Positions 1-8,304 of a DNA stretch of 64,000 nucleotides are shown piece after piece. The stretch is taken from assembly GCF_009193185.1 (NCBI RefSeq), contig NZ_VUKF01000018.1, positions 25,102 to 89,101 on the forward strand. The letters are read 5' to 3'. The stretch is from Georgenia thermotolerans. GTDB taxonomy: Bacteria > Actinomycetota > Actinomycetes > Actinomycetales > Actinomycetaceae. The number at the start of each line of letters is the position of its first letter. The first letter of the stretch is position 1. A program made the translations under genes and the position numbers. A model generated the notes under the pieces. It was not told where the DNA came from and ran no database searches. It saw nothing but the letters and a program-made list of their open reading frames with translations.

Positions 1-956
1 TGCGGCGCGCCGGACGCGGCGAGCTCGCCGCGCACCCCGGCCGCGGCCTCGTCGGTCAGCTCCCGGCGCAAATAGGTGTCGATCCGCTGCCACCGGGGCG
101 TCTGGCGGGCCAGGAGCATGAGCACGGTGGCCGTGCCCTCGCGCAGGTCCGACAGCCGGCTCTTGCCGGTGACCTCGTCCGGGGCGAAGACCCCGCACAG
201 GTCGTCGACGAGCTGGAAGGCCACGCCCAGGCGCCGGCCGGCCTCGTCCAGGCGGGCCCGGGTCTCGGCGGGGGCGCCGACGAGCAGCGCGCCGGCGGCC
301 AGCGGCGCGCGGAAGGAGTACATCGCCGTCTTCGCGGCCGCGGTCTCGAGGGCGCCGTCGACGGTGGGGGTACTGCCGGGCAGCCCGTCGCGGACGTCGG
401 CCAGCTCGCCGCGCACGCTCACCGCGAGCGTGCGGGAGAGGAGGTCCTGCAGGGCGCTGTGGGCGGCGGCCGGCGCGGCGAGGGCGACCAGGCGGTGGGC
501 CAGCCCGAGCGCGAGGTCGCCGGCCAGCACCGCGGCGGCCTCCGCCAGGCGGGTGGCCGCGGCGGGGGGCAGGCCCCGGGCCGTGGCGGCGGCGAGCACG
601 GTGCCCATGAGGTTCGGCGCGCCGCGGCGCCGGAAGTCACGGTCGATGAGGTCGTCGTGGACCAGGAAGGCCGTGTGCACCAGCTCCAGCGCGGCCCCGA
701 CCCGGTCGGCCGCGTCGGGCTCACGGCCGCCGAGGGCGTCGTGGGTGCGCACGACCAGCGTGCCGCGGAACCCCTTGCCGCCCAGCGCGGTCCGGGCGAG
801 CTCGTCCCACACGAGCCGGTAGTCCTCGTCGCCCGTGCCGGCCGCCTCCGCCCGCGCCTCGGCCAGGACGTCGGCGAGCACCGCGCGGACGCGCTCGCGG
901 GCGATCGTCGACCCGGCCCCCCGCGCGACGGCGGGGGCGGGCGTCGGTGGCGCCAT
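1..956 (-). CDS. Polyprenyl diphosphate synthase, 3' end cut by window
   Basis: Class I trans-isoprenyl diphosphate synthase, which condenses isopentenyl diphosphate onto an allylic diphosphate in the cytoplasm. About 318 codons are visible and the C-terminus runs off the left edge. The first Asp-rich motif is DDLID at residues 101-105. The second is QLVDDLCG, with Asp at 251-252 and a Gly where many members have a third Asp. The ATG at 956 has a strong GGAGG Shine-Dalgarno about 7 bases upstream. It is divergent from the ebo-type operon across 201 bp, so it probably supplies the prenyl donor for the UbiA enzyme encoded there (inference). Chain length cannot be judged from sequence alone. Confidence 0.9.
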   Translation of the reverse strand, partial: MAPPTPAPAVARGAGSTIARERVRAVLADVLAEARAEAAGTGDEDYRLVWDELARTALGGKGFRGTLVVRTHDALGGREPDAADRVGAALELVHTAFLVHDDLIDRDFRRRGAPNLMGTVLAAATARGLPPAAATRLAEAAAVLAGDLALGLAHRLVALAAPAAAHSALQDLLSRTLAVSVRGELADVRDGLPGSTPTVDGALETAAAKTAMYSFRAPLAAGALLVGAPAETRARLDEAGRRLGVAFQLVDDLCGVFAPDEVTGKSRLSDLREGTATVLMLLARQTPRWQRIDTYLRRELTDEAAAGVRGELAASGAP

Positions 957-1157
957 GGCGGACCTCCTCCTCACCGGGTGCCGGTCGCCGGAAAGGCGGG
1001 CAGGGGCAATCATCCGCGTCATTCTTCCCGACCGCGGCGCAATTGGGAAGGAGACGGACACACTCCGAGAAACATTTCCGGAACCCGGCACGGGACGCTA
1101 GCCTCGGGAAATCCGAGGAGCGCCACGGCGGCGCCCGGTGAGAAATACGAGGTAACG

Positions 1158-2336
1158 ATGCCTGCTGCTGCCACCGACAACGATTCCGCCCGGACCGGGG
1201 TGTGGTTCGTCGGCGCCCGAGGGTCCGTGGCGACGACCGCCACGCTCGGGGCGCTCGCCGCCCGCAAGGGCCTGGCTCCGCGCACCGGTCTCGTCTCCGA
1301 GCTGCCCGAGGTCGCGGCGGCCGGGCTGCCCGGCGTCGAGTCCCTCGTCTTCGCCGGCCACGACGTGGCGACCGAGCCGCTGCCCGAGCGGGCGCTGACG
1401 CTGGCTCGCGGCGGCGTCGTGCCGCTCGACCTTGCCCGCTCCCTCGCGGACGAGCTCGCCGAGGTGGACGGCCGGATCCGCTCGGGCGCCCGCGCCGACG
1501 GCGAGCCGCAGCGCGACGTCGCCGCGCGGCTGAGCGCCGACCTCGAGGGCTTCCGGACCGAGCACGGCCTGGACCGGGTCGTGGTGGTGGACGTCTCGAG
1601 CACCGAGCCCCCGGTGGAGCCCTCCCCCGCGCTCGAGCACCTCGCCGAGCTGGAGCGCGCCCTCGACGCCGGAGGCTCGCCCCTGCCGCCGAGCTCGCTG
1701 TACGCCTACGCGGCCTTCCGGGCCGGCTGCCCTCTGGCCGAGTTCACCCCGAGCACCGGTCCCCACCTTGGCGCGCTGGCCGAGCTCGCGAAGGAGCAGG
1801 GCCTGCCCTGGGCCGGGCGGGACGGCAAGACCGGCGAGACGCTGCTGAAGTCCGTCCTCGCGCCGATGTTCGCCACCCGCGCCCTGACGGTCCGGTCCTG
1901 GGCCTCCTACAACCTCCTCGGCGGCGGCGACGGGAACACCCTCGCCGACCCGCACGCCGCGGCGAGCAAGACCGCCACCAAGGCGATGGGGCTCCAGGCC
2001 ATGCTCGGCCACCCGGTCGACGGCCCGCTCCACATCGACTACGTCGAGGACCTCGGGGACTGGAAGACCGCCTGGGACCACATCTCCTTCGAGGGCTTCC
2101 TCGGCACCCGGATGAGCATGCAGTTCACCTGGCAGGGGTGCGACTCCGCGCTCGCCGCGCCGCTCGTGCTCGACCTGGCCCGCCTCCTCGCCCGGGCCCA
2201 CGAGGCGGGCGAGGCGGGCGCCATGGGCGCCCTGGGCTTCTTCTTCAAGGAGCCCCTGGGCAGCTACGAGCACGGCCTCGCGGCCCAGTGGCGCGCCCTG
2301 ACCCAGTGGTGCGAGCACCTCGGGTCGCTGTCGTGA
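1158..2336 (+). CDS. Inositol-3-phosphate synthase-like enzyme
   Basis: 392 residues, resembling the myo-inositol-1-phosphate synthase family, which cyclises glucose 6-phosphate using bound NAD. Residues 14-23 form a glycine-rich Rossmann start (GVWFVGARGS). The region with GKTGETLLKS, then YNLLGGGDGNTL and ASKTATK, matches the conserved catalytic Asn/Asp/Lys core. The ATG at 1158 is preceded by a modest AGG-type ribosome site. It is the first gene of the ebo-type operon and overlaps the UbiA gene by a GTGA junction. In other ebo clusters this slot is normally EboD, a 3-dehydroquinate-synthase-like cyclase, so this looks like a different cyclitol-forming enzyme in the same place. The true substrate is not proven. 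Confidence 0.85.
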   Translation: MPAAATDNDSARTGVWFVGARGSVATTATLGALAARKGLAPRTGLVSELPEVAAAGLPGVESLVFAGHDVATEPLPERALTLARGGVVPLDLARSLADELAEVDGRIRSGARADGEPQRDVAARLSADLEGFRTEHGLDRVVVVDVSSTEPPVEPSPALEHLAELERALDAGGSPLPPSSLYAYAAFRAGCPLAEFTPSTGPHLGALAELAKEQGLPWAGRDGKTGETLLKSVLAPMFATRALTVRSWASYNLLGGGDGNTLADPHAAASKTATKAMGLQAMLGHPVDGPLHIDYVEDLGDWKTAWDHISFEGFLGTRMSMQFTWQGCDSALAAPLVLDLARLLARAHEAGEAGAMGALGFFFKEPLGSYEHGLAAQWRALTQWCEHLGSLS

Positions 2337-3193
2337 CGACGGCGCGCGACCTCGCCGAGCTCGTCCGGCTCCCGGCGGCGCTGACCGTGCCTGGCGACGT
2401 GCTCGCCGGCGCGGCCGCCGCCGGATGGCCGGCCGGCGCCCGCACCGCGGCGCTGCCGGCCGCGTCGGTGTGCCTGTACTGGGCAGGGATGGCGCTGAAC
2501 GACTACGCCGACCGCGACCTCGACGCCGCCGAGCGGCCCGAGCGGCCCCTCCCCTCCGGCCGGATCACCCCGCGCGCGGCGCTGGCCGTGGCCGGCGGCC
2601 TCACCGCCGCCGGCGTGGGGCTGGCGGCCCTCGCCGGCCGGCCGGCCCGGCGGACGGCGACCGCCCTGGCGGCCACCGTGTGGGCCTACGACCTGCTCGC
2701 CAAGCCCACCCCGGCCGGGCCCGTCGTCATGGCCGCCGCCCGCGGGCTCGACGTCCTGCTCGGCGCGGCCGGCAATGCCCGCGCCGCCGTCCCGGCCGCG
2801 CTGGCCGTCACCGCGCACACCGTCGGCGTGACGGCGCTGAGCCGGGGCGAGGTCCACGGCACCTCCCCCCGGGTCGCCGCCGCGGCCGCCACCACCACCG
2901 CCGCCGTCGCGGCGGGCACGCTGGTCGCCTCGGCGGGCCGGCCGTGGGTGGCGCGGGCCGCCGCGGCGGTGCTGACCGGGCTGTACGCGGGTGGGGTCGG
3001 CGGTGCCCAGCGCCGCGCCGTCGCCCGCCCGGGCGCCCCGGAGGTCCGTGCCGCCACCGGCGCGGGCATCCGCGGGCTGGTGCCGCTGCAGGCGGCCTGG
3101 ACGGCGGCGGCCGGCGCCCTGCCCGCGGCCGCGGCCCTGGTGGCGCTCGGCCCGCTGGCCCGTGCCGCGTCCCGGCGGATCGCGCTGACATGA
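2333..3193 (+). CDS. eboC: UbiA-family prenyltransferase, EboC-like
   Basis: 286-residue integral membrane prenyltransferase with eight or nine hydrophobic segments. The first Asp-rich motif NDYADRDLD (Asn56, Asp57, Asp60, Asp64) binds the magnesium-prenyl diphosphate complex. The second motif is reduced to the segment around VWAYDLLAKPT. The GTG start lies inside the stop of the upstream cyclase gene, and the stop overlaps the ATG of the next gene, so translation is coupled on both sides. It probably attaches a prenyl chain made by the neighbouring polyprenyl synthase to an acceptor made in this operon (inference). Confidence 0.88.
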   Translation: MTTARDLAELVRLPAALTVPGDVLAGAAAAGWPAGARTAALPAASVCLYWAGMALNDYADRDLDAAERPERPLPSGRITPRAALAVAGGLTAAGVGLAALAGRPARRTATALAATVWAYDLLAKPTPAGPVVMAAARGLDVLLGAAGNARAAVPAALAVTAHTVGVTALSRGEVHGTSPRVAAAAATTTAAVAAGTLVASAGRPWVARAAAAVLTGLYAGGVGGAQRRAVARPGAPEVRAATGAGIRGLVPLQAAWTAAAGALPAAAALVALGPLARAASRRIALT

Positions 3194-4077
3194 GCCTCAC
3201 GCTCGCCTACGGCACCAACGGCTTCGCCGACCACCGCCTGTCCGAGGCGCTCAGCGTCGTCGCCGGACTGGGCTACGACGGCGTCGCGCTCACCCTCGAC
3301 CACGGACACCTCGACCCCTTCGCACCGGACCTGCCCGCACGGGTGGCCGCGGTGCGCCGCCTGCTCGAGCGCCACGGGCTGGCGGTGGCCGTCGAGACCG
3401 GGGCGCGCTACCTGCTCGACCCGTGGCACAAGCACGAGCCCACGCTCGTCTCCGACACCGGCCGGGAGGTCCGGGTGGACCTGCTGCGCCGGGCCGTCGA
3501 CGTCGCCGCCGACCTCGGCGCCGGCGTGGTCTCGCTGTGGTCGGGCATCCTGCCGGCCGGTGTCACCGCGGCCGAGGGCTGGTCGCGCGTGCTGAGCGGG
3601 CTGGAGGCCGTGCTGCCCCACGCCGAGCGGGCGGGCGTCGTGCTCGCCGTCGAGCCCGAGCCGGGCATGTTCCTCGACCGGCTGGCCGCCGTCCTGGAGC
3701 TGCGCCGCCGCCTCGGCGACCCCGACCACCTGCGGGTCACCCTCGACATCGGCCACCTCGTGTGCAACGAGACCGACCCGCCCCCCGCCCTCGTCGGCCA
3801 GGCCGCCGGCCTGCTCGCCCACGTCCAGATCGACGACATGCGCCGCGGCGTGCACGAGCACCTCGAGTTCGGTGAGGGCGAGGTCGACCTCCCGCCCGTG
3901 CTCGCCGCGCTCGAGGACGCCGGGTACGCCGGCCTCGTCGCCGTCGAGCTGCCCCGCCACTCCCACGCCGCCCCGCTGGTGGCCCGCCGCTCCCTCGAGG
4001 CGCTGCGCGCGGCCCTGGGCCGCGCCCGGGAGCACCGCGTCCCCCGTCCCGCACCCATCCCGGAGGTACTCCGATGA
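3190..4077 (+). CDS. Xylose-isomerase-like TIM barrel protein
   Basis: 295 residues of the AP-endonuclease-2/xylose-isomerase TIM barrel superfamily. Likely metal ligands lie in VEPEPG, TLDIGHLVC, AHVQIDD and VAVELPRHSH, which supply the Glu/Asp/His set typical of sugar-phosphate isomerases and epimerases. The ATG overlaps the preceding stop (ATGA), and its own stop overlaps the EboA ATG. It is a second TIM barrel in this operon in addition to EboE. The substrate cannot be told from sequence; an isomerisation of a sugar or cyclitol intermediate is the simplest guess. Confidence 0.8.
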   Translation: MSLTLAYGTNGFADHRLSEALSVVAGLGYDGVALTLDHGHLDPFAPDLPARVAAVRRLLERHGLAVAVETGARYLLDPWHKHEPTLVSDTGREVRVDLLRRAVDVAADLGAGVVSLWSGILPAGVTAAEGWSRVLSGLEAVLPHAERAGVVLAVEPEPGMFLDRLAAVLELRRRLGDPDHLRVTLDIGHLVCNETDPPPALVGQAAGLLAHVQIDDMRRGVHEHLEFGEGEVDLPPVLAALEDAGYAGLVAVELPRHSHAAPLVARRSLEALRAALGRAREHRVPRPAPIPEVLR

Positions 4078-4709
4078 CCGCAGCCCCCACGCTGGCCGCC
4101 GCCCTCACCGACGAGGGCCGCGGCCGGCTCACCGACCTCATCCAGGAGGTCCGCCACGACCCCGCGGCCGCCCGGCGCCGCTTCCCGGCGGCCGCCCGCC
4201 TCGTGGGCCGCGGGCCCACCGACCCGTCCGACCCGCTGGGCGTGACCACCCCGCTGGTCGAGGACCTCGTGCGCGGCGCGCTGCTCGAGGCCCTCGCCGC
4301 GGCCCGCGACGGCGCAGCCGACCGGATCCTCCAGGACGTCGAGGCGCTCTACCGCGACGGCGACGCCGACGAGAAGCGGGCCGTGCTGCGCGCCCTGCCG
4401 GCCCTGCCCGTCGGCGCCGGCGCCCTGCCCCTGCTGCGCGACGCCCTGCGCACCAACGACACCCGCCTCGTGGCCGCCGCCATGGGCGCCTACGCCACCG
4501 CCCACCTCGACGACGACGCCTGGCGCCAGGGCGTCCTCAAGTGCCTGTTCGTCGGGGTCCCCGTCGCCGCGGTCGACGGGCTCGACCGCCGCGCCGACGC
4601 CGAGCTCGTCCGGATGGTGACCGCCTACGCCGAGGAGCGCCGCGCCGCCGGCCGCGAGGTGCCCGCCGACGCCACCCGCATCCTCACCGACCACGCCCCG
4701 ACCCCCTGA
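4074..4709 (+). CDS. eboA: EboA domain protein
   Basis: 211 residues, helical and rich in Ala, Arg and Asp, with no signal peptide or membrane segment. I identify it as EboA from position (between the TIM barrel and TatD genes of an ebo cluster), length, and the helical-repeat region that includes DEKRAVLRALPALP and the segment LVAAAMGAYATAHLDDDAW. EboA has no known biochemical activity; in cyanobacteria the ebo genes are needed to move a scytonemin precursor to the periplasm. Start and stop are coupled to the upstream gene through ATGA, and TatD follows after 9 bases. Confidence 0.78.
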   Translation: MTAAPTLAAALTDEGRGRLTDLIQEVRHDPAAARRRFPAAARLVGRGPTDPSDPLGVTTPLVEDLVRGALLEALAAARDGAADRILQDVEALYRDGDADEKRAVLRALPALPVGAGALPLLRDALRTNDTRLVAAAMGAYATAHLDDDAWRQGVLKCLFVGVPVAAVDGLDRRADAELVRMVTAYAEERRAAGREVPADATRILTDHAPTP

Positions 4710-4718
4710 GGAGCCACC

Positions 4719-5612
4719 ATGCGCATCTTCGACCCGCACATCCACATGACCTCGCGGACCACCGACGACTACGAGGCCATGCACGCCGCCGGCGTGCGCG
4801 CCCTCGTCGAGCCGGCGTTCTGGCTCGGCCAGCCCCGCACCAACGTCGGCTCCTTCATCGACTACTTCGACGCCCTGCTGGGCTGGGAGCGCTTCCGCGC
4901 CGCCCAGTTCGGCATCGTCCACCACGCCACGATCGCGCTGAACCCCAAGGAGGCCAACGACCCGCGCTGCACCCCCGTGCTCGACGTCCTCCCCCGCTAC
5001 CTCGACAAGGACGGCGTGGTCGCCGTCGGCGAGGTGGGCTTCGACTCCATGACGCCCGAGGAGGAGCGCGTCTTCGTCCGCCAGCTCGAGCTGGCCGGCG
5101 AGCACGACCTGCCCGTCATGGTGCACACCCCGCACCGCGACAAGGCGGCCGGTACCCGGCACACCCTCGAGCTCGTGCGCCAGGTGGGCATCGAGCCGGG
5201 CCGGGTCCTGGTGGACCACCTCAACGAGACCACCGTGGCGATGGTCGAGGACGCCGGGTGCTGGATGGGCTTCTCCATCTACCCCGACACCAAGATGGAC
5301 GAGGACCGCATGGTACGGATCCTCGGCGAGCGCGGCCTGGACCGGGTCCTGGTCAACTCCGCCGCCGACTGGGGCCGCAGCGACCCGCTCAAGACCGCCA
5401 AGACGGGCACCGCCATGCTCGCGGCCGGCTTCACCGACGCCGACGTCGACACCGTGCTGTGGCAGAACCCCGTCGCCTTCTACGGCCAGAGCGGCCGGCT
5501 GCTCATCGACGACGCCGGCCCGGCCGGCGCCACCTTCGAGGGCAACTCGATCCTGCGCGGCGAGCCCGTCGCCGGCGCCGGCCGCCAGGCGGTCGCGGCG
5601 GGGGCGGAGTAG
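4719..5612 (+). CDS. eboB: TatD-like metal-dependent hydrolase, EboB
   Basis: 297-residue amidohydrolase-fold protein of the TatD group. The metal-binding residues are in place: His7 and His9 (HIH), Glu105 (VGEVGFDS), His136 (MVHTPH), His167 (VDHLNE) and Asp217 (AADWG). A GGAG ribosome site precedes the ATG by 7 bases. In ebo clusters this is EboB, whose substrate is unknown. A DNase role as for generic TatD is possible, but the operon context favours hydrolysis of a pathway intermediate (inference). The stop TAG shares its last base with the GTG of eboE. Confidence 0.88.
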   Translation: MRIFDPHIHMTSRTTDDYEAMHAAGVRALVEPAFWLGQPRTNVGSFIDYFDALLGWERFRAAQFGIVHHATIALNPKEANDPRCTPVLDVLPRYLDKDGVVAVGEVGFDSMTPEEERVFVRQLELAGEHDLPVMVHTPHRDKAAGTRHTLELVRQVGIEPGRVLVDHLNETTVAMVEDAGCWMGFSIYPDTKMDEDRMVRILGERGLDRVLVNSAADWGRSDPLKTAKTGTAMLAAGFTDADVDTVLWQNPVAFYGQSGRLLIDDAGPAGATFEGNSILRGEPVAGAGRQAVAAGAE

Positions 5613-6781
5613 TGCGCCTGCGCCACCGCGACGGCACGATCGTCCACCTCGCCTACTGCACCAACGTCCACCCGGCCGAGGACTTCGCCGGGCTGCGCGA
5701 CCAGCTGCGCCGCTTCGCCGCCCCGGTGCGCCGCGAGCTCGGCGTCGACCGCCTCGGCGTGGGCCTGTGGCTCCCGGCCGGGGCGGCGGCCCGCCTGGCC
5801 GGCGACCCCGCCGAGCTGGCCGAGCTGCGGGCGGACCTGGACCGCCTCGGCCTCGAGGTCGTCACGCTCAACGCCTTCCCGTACGCCCACTTCCACGCCC
5901 CGGTGGTCAAGCAGGCGGTGTACCACCCGGACTGGACGGACGAGGCGCGGCTGACCTACACCCTCGACGCGGCCCGCGTGCTCGCCGGGCTGCTGCCCGA
6001 CGACGTCGCCCGGGGCTCCATCAGCACCCTGCCCCTGGCCTGGCGCGAGCCCTGGTCGCCCGACCAGGCGGGCGCCGCCGCGGCCCAGCTCGACCGGCTC
6101 GCCGCCGGGCTGGGCCAGATCGCCGCCGAGACCGGCCGCCGCGTGCGCGTGGCCGTCGAGCCCGAGCCGGGCTGCGTCGTCGAGACCGTGGCGGACGCCG
6201 TCGAGCACCTCGCCGGCGTGGACACCGAGCACCTCGGGCTGTGCCTGGACACCTGCCACCTGGCCACCTCCTTCGAGGACGCGGAGGCCGCGCTCGGCGC
6301 GCTCGACCGCGTGGGGCTGCCGATCGTCAAGACGCAGGTCTCCGCCGCCCTGCACGCCGAGGACCCGCGCGACCCGGCCACCCGGCAGGCCCTGGCCGGG
6401 TTCGTCGAGGACCGGTTCCTCCACCAGACGCGCGAGCTCGACGGCGCCGGCCTGCTGGCCCGCGACGACCTGCCCGACGCCCTCACCGGCGCCGACGCGC
6501 TGCCCGGCGAGGGGCCCTGGCGGGTGCACTTCCACGTGCCGCTGCACGCCGAGCCCGACCCGCCCCTGCGCAGCACCCGCGACGTCCTCGCCGCCACCCT
6601 CGAGAGGCTCCTCGGCGGCGAGCACCCGCGCACCGACCACCTCGAGCTGGAGACCTACACCTGGTCCGTCCTACCGCCCCACCGCCGCCCGCACGACGAC
6701 GCCGGTCTCGTCGCCGGCCTCGCCGCCGAGCTGGCCTGGGCGCGGGACCAGCTCACCCGCCTCGACCTGGAGGTCCTGTGA
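5612..6781 (+). CDS. eboE: Metabolite traffic protein EboE, TIM barrel
   Basis: 389-residue TIM-barrel protein. Its opening segment, IVHLAYCTNVHPAEDF, followed by LWLPAGAAARL, is characteristic of EboE. Barrel motifs include VAVEPEPG and LCLDTCHLATSFED, with TLNAFPYAHFH earlier. I chose the GTG at 5612, which forms a TAGTG junction with eboB, because homology begins there; the reading frame is open far upstream only as a by-product of GC content. EboE is grouped with sugar-phosphate isomerases, and it is required with the other ebo genes for precursor export in scytonemin producers. It overlaps eboF by a GTGA junction. Confidence 0.88.
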   Translation: MRLRHRDGTIVHLAYCTNVHPAEDFAGLRDQLRRFAAPVRRELGVDRLGVGLWLPAGAAARLAGDPAELAELRADLDRLGLEVVTLNAFPYAHFHAPVVKQAVYHPDWTDEARLTYTLDAARVLAGLLPDDVARGSISTLPLAWREPWSPDQAGAAAAQLDRLAAGLGQIAAETGRRVRVAVEPEPGCVVETVADAVEHLAGVDTEHLGLCLDTCHLATSFEDAEAALGALDRVGLPIVKTQVSAALHAEDPRDPATRQALAGFVEDRFLHQTRELDGAGLLARDDLPDALTGADALPGEGPWRVHFHVPLHAEPDPPLRSTRDVLAATLERLLGGEHPRTDHLELETYTWSVLPPHRRPHDDAGLVAGLAAELAWARDQLTRLDLEVL

Positions 6782-8181
6782 ACCGCACCCTCGTCCTCGA
6801 CGTCGTCGGGCTGACCCCCCGGCTGCTCGAGCACATGCCCCACCTGCGCAGCGTGGGCGGCCCCGGCGGGCGCGCCGAGCTCGGCACCGTGCTGCCCGCG
6901 GTGACCTGCTCGGCGCAGTCGACGTTCCTCACCGGGCTGCCGCCGCGCGACCACGGCATCGTGGGCAACGGCTGGTACTTCCGGGAGCTGGGCGAGGTCT
7001 TCCTCTGGCGCCAGCACAACCGCCTGGTCGGCGGGGAGAAGGTCTGGGAGACCATCCGGCGCCACCGGCCCGGCTACCGGGTCGCGAACGTGTTCTGGTG
7101 GTACGCCATGGGCTCCACCGCCGACACGACGATCACCCCGCGGCCGGAGTACTACGCCGACGGGCGCAAGGAGCCGGACTGCTGGACCTGGCCGCCGCAG
7201 CTGCACGACGAGCTGACCGCCGAGCTGGGCCGCTTCCCGCTGTTCAAGTACTGGGGGCCGGGGACGTCGATCGACGTCTCGAAGTGGATCGTCGCCGCGG
7301 CCCGGCGCCTCATGCCCGAGCACGACCTCACCCTCGTCTACGTCCCGCACCTGGACTACGACCTCCAGCGCTACGGGCCTTCCTCGCCCCAGGCGGCCGC
7401 CGCCGCCCGGGAGGTCGACACCGCCCTCGCGCCGCTGCTCGACGACGCCCGGCGCACCGGCACCACGGTGGTCGCGCTCAGCGAGTACGGCATCACCGAC
7501 GTCGCCCGGCCCGTGGACGTCAACCGGGTGCTGCGCCGCGCCGGGCTGCTCCACGTGCACACCAACCGCACCGGCGAGCTGCTCGACCCGTGGACCTCGC
7601 GCGCCTTCGCGGTGGCCGACCACCAGGTGGCGCACGTGTACGTCAACGACCCGGCCGACCTGCCGGCGGTGCGCGACCTGCTCGCCGGCGTCGACGGGGT
7701 GGCCGAGGTGCTGGACCGCGAGGGCCAGGCCGCCTACGGCCTCGACCACCCCCGGGCCGGGGACCTCGTGCTGGTCGCCGAGCCGGACGCCTGGTTCACC
7801 TACTACTACTGGCTCGACGACGCCCGGGCGCCCGACTTCGCCCGCATCGTGGAGATCCACAAGAAGCCCGGCTACGACCCGGCTGAGCTGTTCCTCGACC
7901 CCGAGGACCGCTGGGCCAAGGCCCGGGCGGCCGGGGCGGTGCTGCGCAAGAAGGCCGGCCTGCGCTACCGGATCGACGTCGTCCCGCTCGACCCCTCGCC
8001 GGTGCGCGGGAGCCACGGCCGGCTCCCGGACGACGCCGCGGACGGGCCCGTGCTGCTGTGCTCGGCCGGCGACCTGCCCGCCCGGGTCGAGGCCACGGAG
8101 GTGCGCGACCTGCTGCTGCGGCTGGCCGGCGTGCCGGTCACCGCGCCGGTGGCCCCGGCCGCGGCGCCGGCGGAGGTCTGA
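6778..8181 (+). CDS. eboF: Phosphodiesterase/nucleotide pyrophosphatase-like EboF
   Basis: 467 residues of the type I phosphodiesterase/alkaline-phosphatase superfamily, with no clear signal peptide. The N-terminal VLDVVGL supplies a metal-binding Asp, and AVTCSAQSTFLTG carries the usual nucleophile region, followed by LPPRDHGIVGNGWY. The later motifs are unusual. Where the superfamily normally has SDHG, this protein has LSEYGI, and the DxxGHxxGP-type motif is HLDYDLQRYGP, so two or three canonical metal ligands differ. ADHQVAHVY may supply the last His. It may bind or process a different ester, or act without full phosphodiesterase chemistry. It is the last gene of the operon, followed by two hairpins. 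Confidence 0.85.
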   Translation: MNRTLVLDVVGLTPRLLEHMPHLRSVGGPGGRAELGTVLPAVTCSAQSTFLTGLPPRDHGIVGNGWYFRELGEVFLWRQHNRLVGGEKVWETIRRHRPGYRVANVFWWYAMGSTADTTITPRPEYYADGRKEPDCWTWPPQLHDELTAELGRFPLFKYWGPGTSIDVSKWIVAAARRLMPEHDLTLVYVPHLDYDLQRYGPSSPQAAAAAREVDTALAPLLDDARRTGTTVVALSEYGITDVARPVDVNRVLRRAGLLHVHTNRTGELLDPWTSRAFAVADHQVAHVYVNDPADLPAVRDLLAGVDGVAEVLDREGQAAYGLDHPRAGDLVLVAEPDAWFTYYYWLDDARAPDFARIVEIHKKPGYDPAELFLDPEDRWAKARAAGAVLRKKAGLRYRIDVVPLDPSPVRGSHGRLPDDAADGPVLLCSAGDLPARVEATEVRDLLLRLAGVPVTAPVAPAAAPAEV

Positions 8182-8189
8182 CCGGCGCA

Positions 8190-8220
8190 CGTGCCTGAGC
8201 CGCGTCGCGCCTCAGGCACG
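8190..8220 (+). terminator. Hairpin after eboF
   Basis: A perfect 10-bp stem (8190-8199 with 8211-8220) and an 11-base loop start 8 bases after the eboF stop. There is no U tract, as is common in high-GC actinobacteria. Confidence 0.55.
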
Positions 8221-8231
8221 CGGAGACAGCA

Positions 8232-8265
8232 GGAAGGGCCTCACCCGTGCGGGTGAGGCCCTTCC
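8232..8265. terminator. Strong bidirectional terminator hairpin
   Basis: A perfect 15-bp stem (8232-8246 with 8251-8265) with a 4-base loop GTGC lies between two convergent operons. It would stop transcription of the ebo operon from the left and the ABC/sugar operon from the right. Confidence 0.85.
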
Positions 8266-8304
8266 GTGGTGGCCCGGCCGGCCCGGTCGGCCGGGCCGGG
8301 GCGG

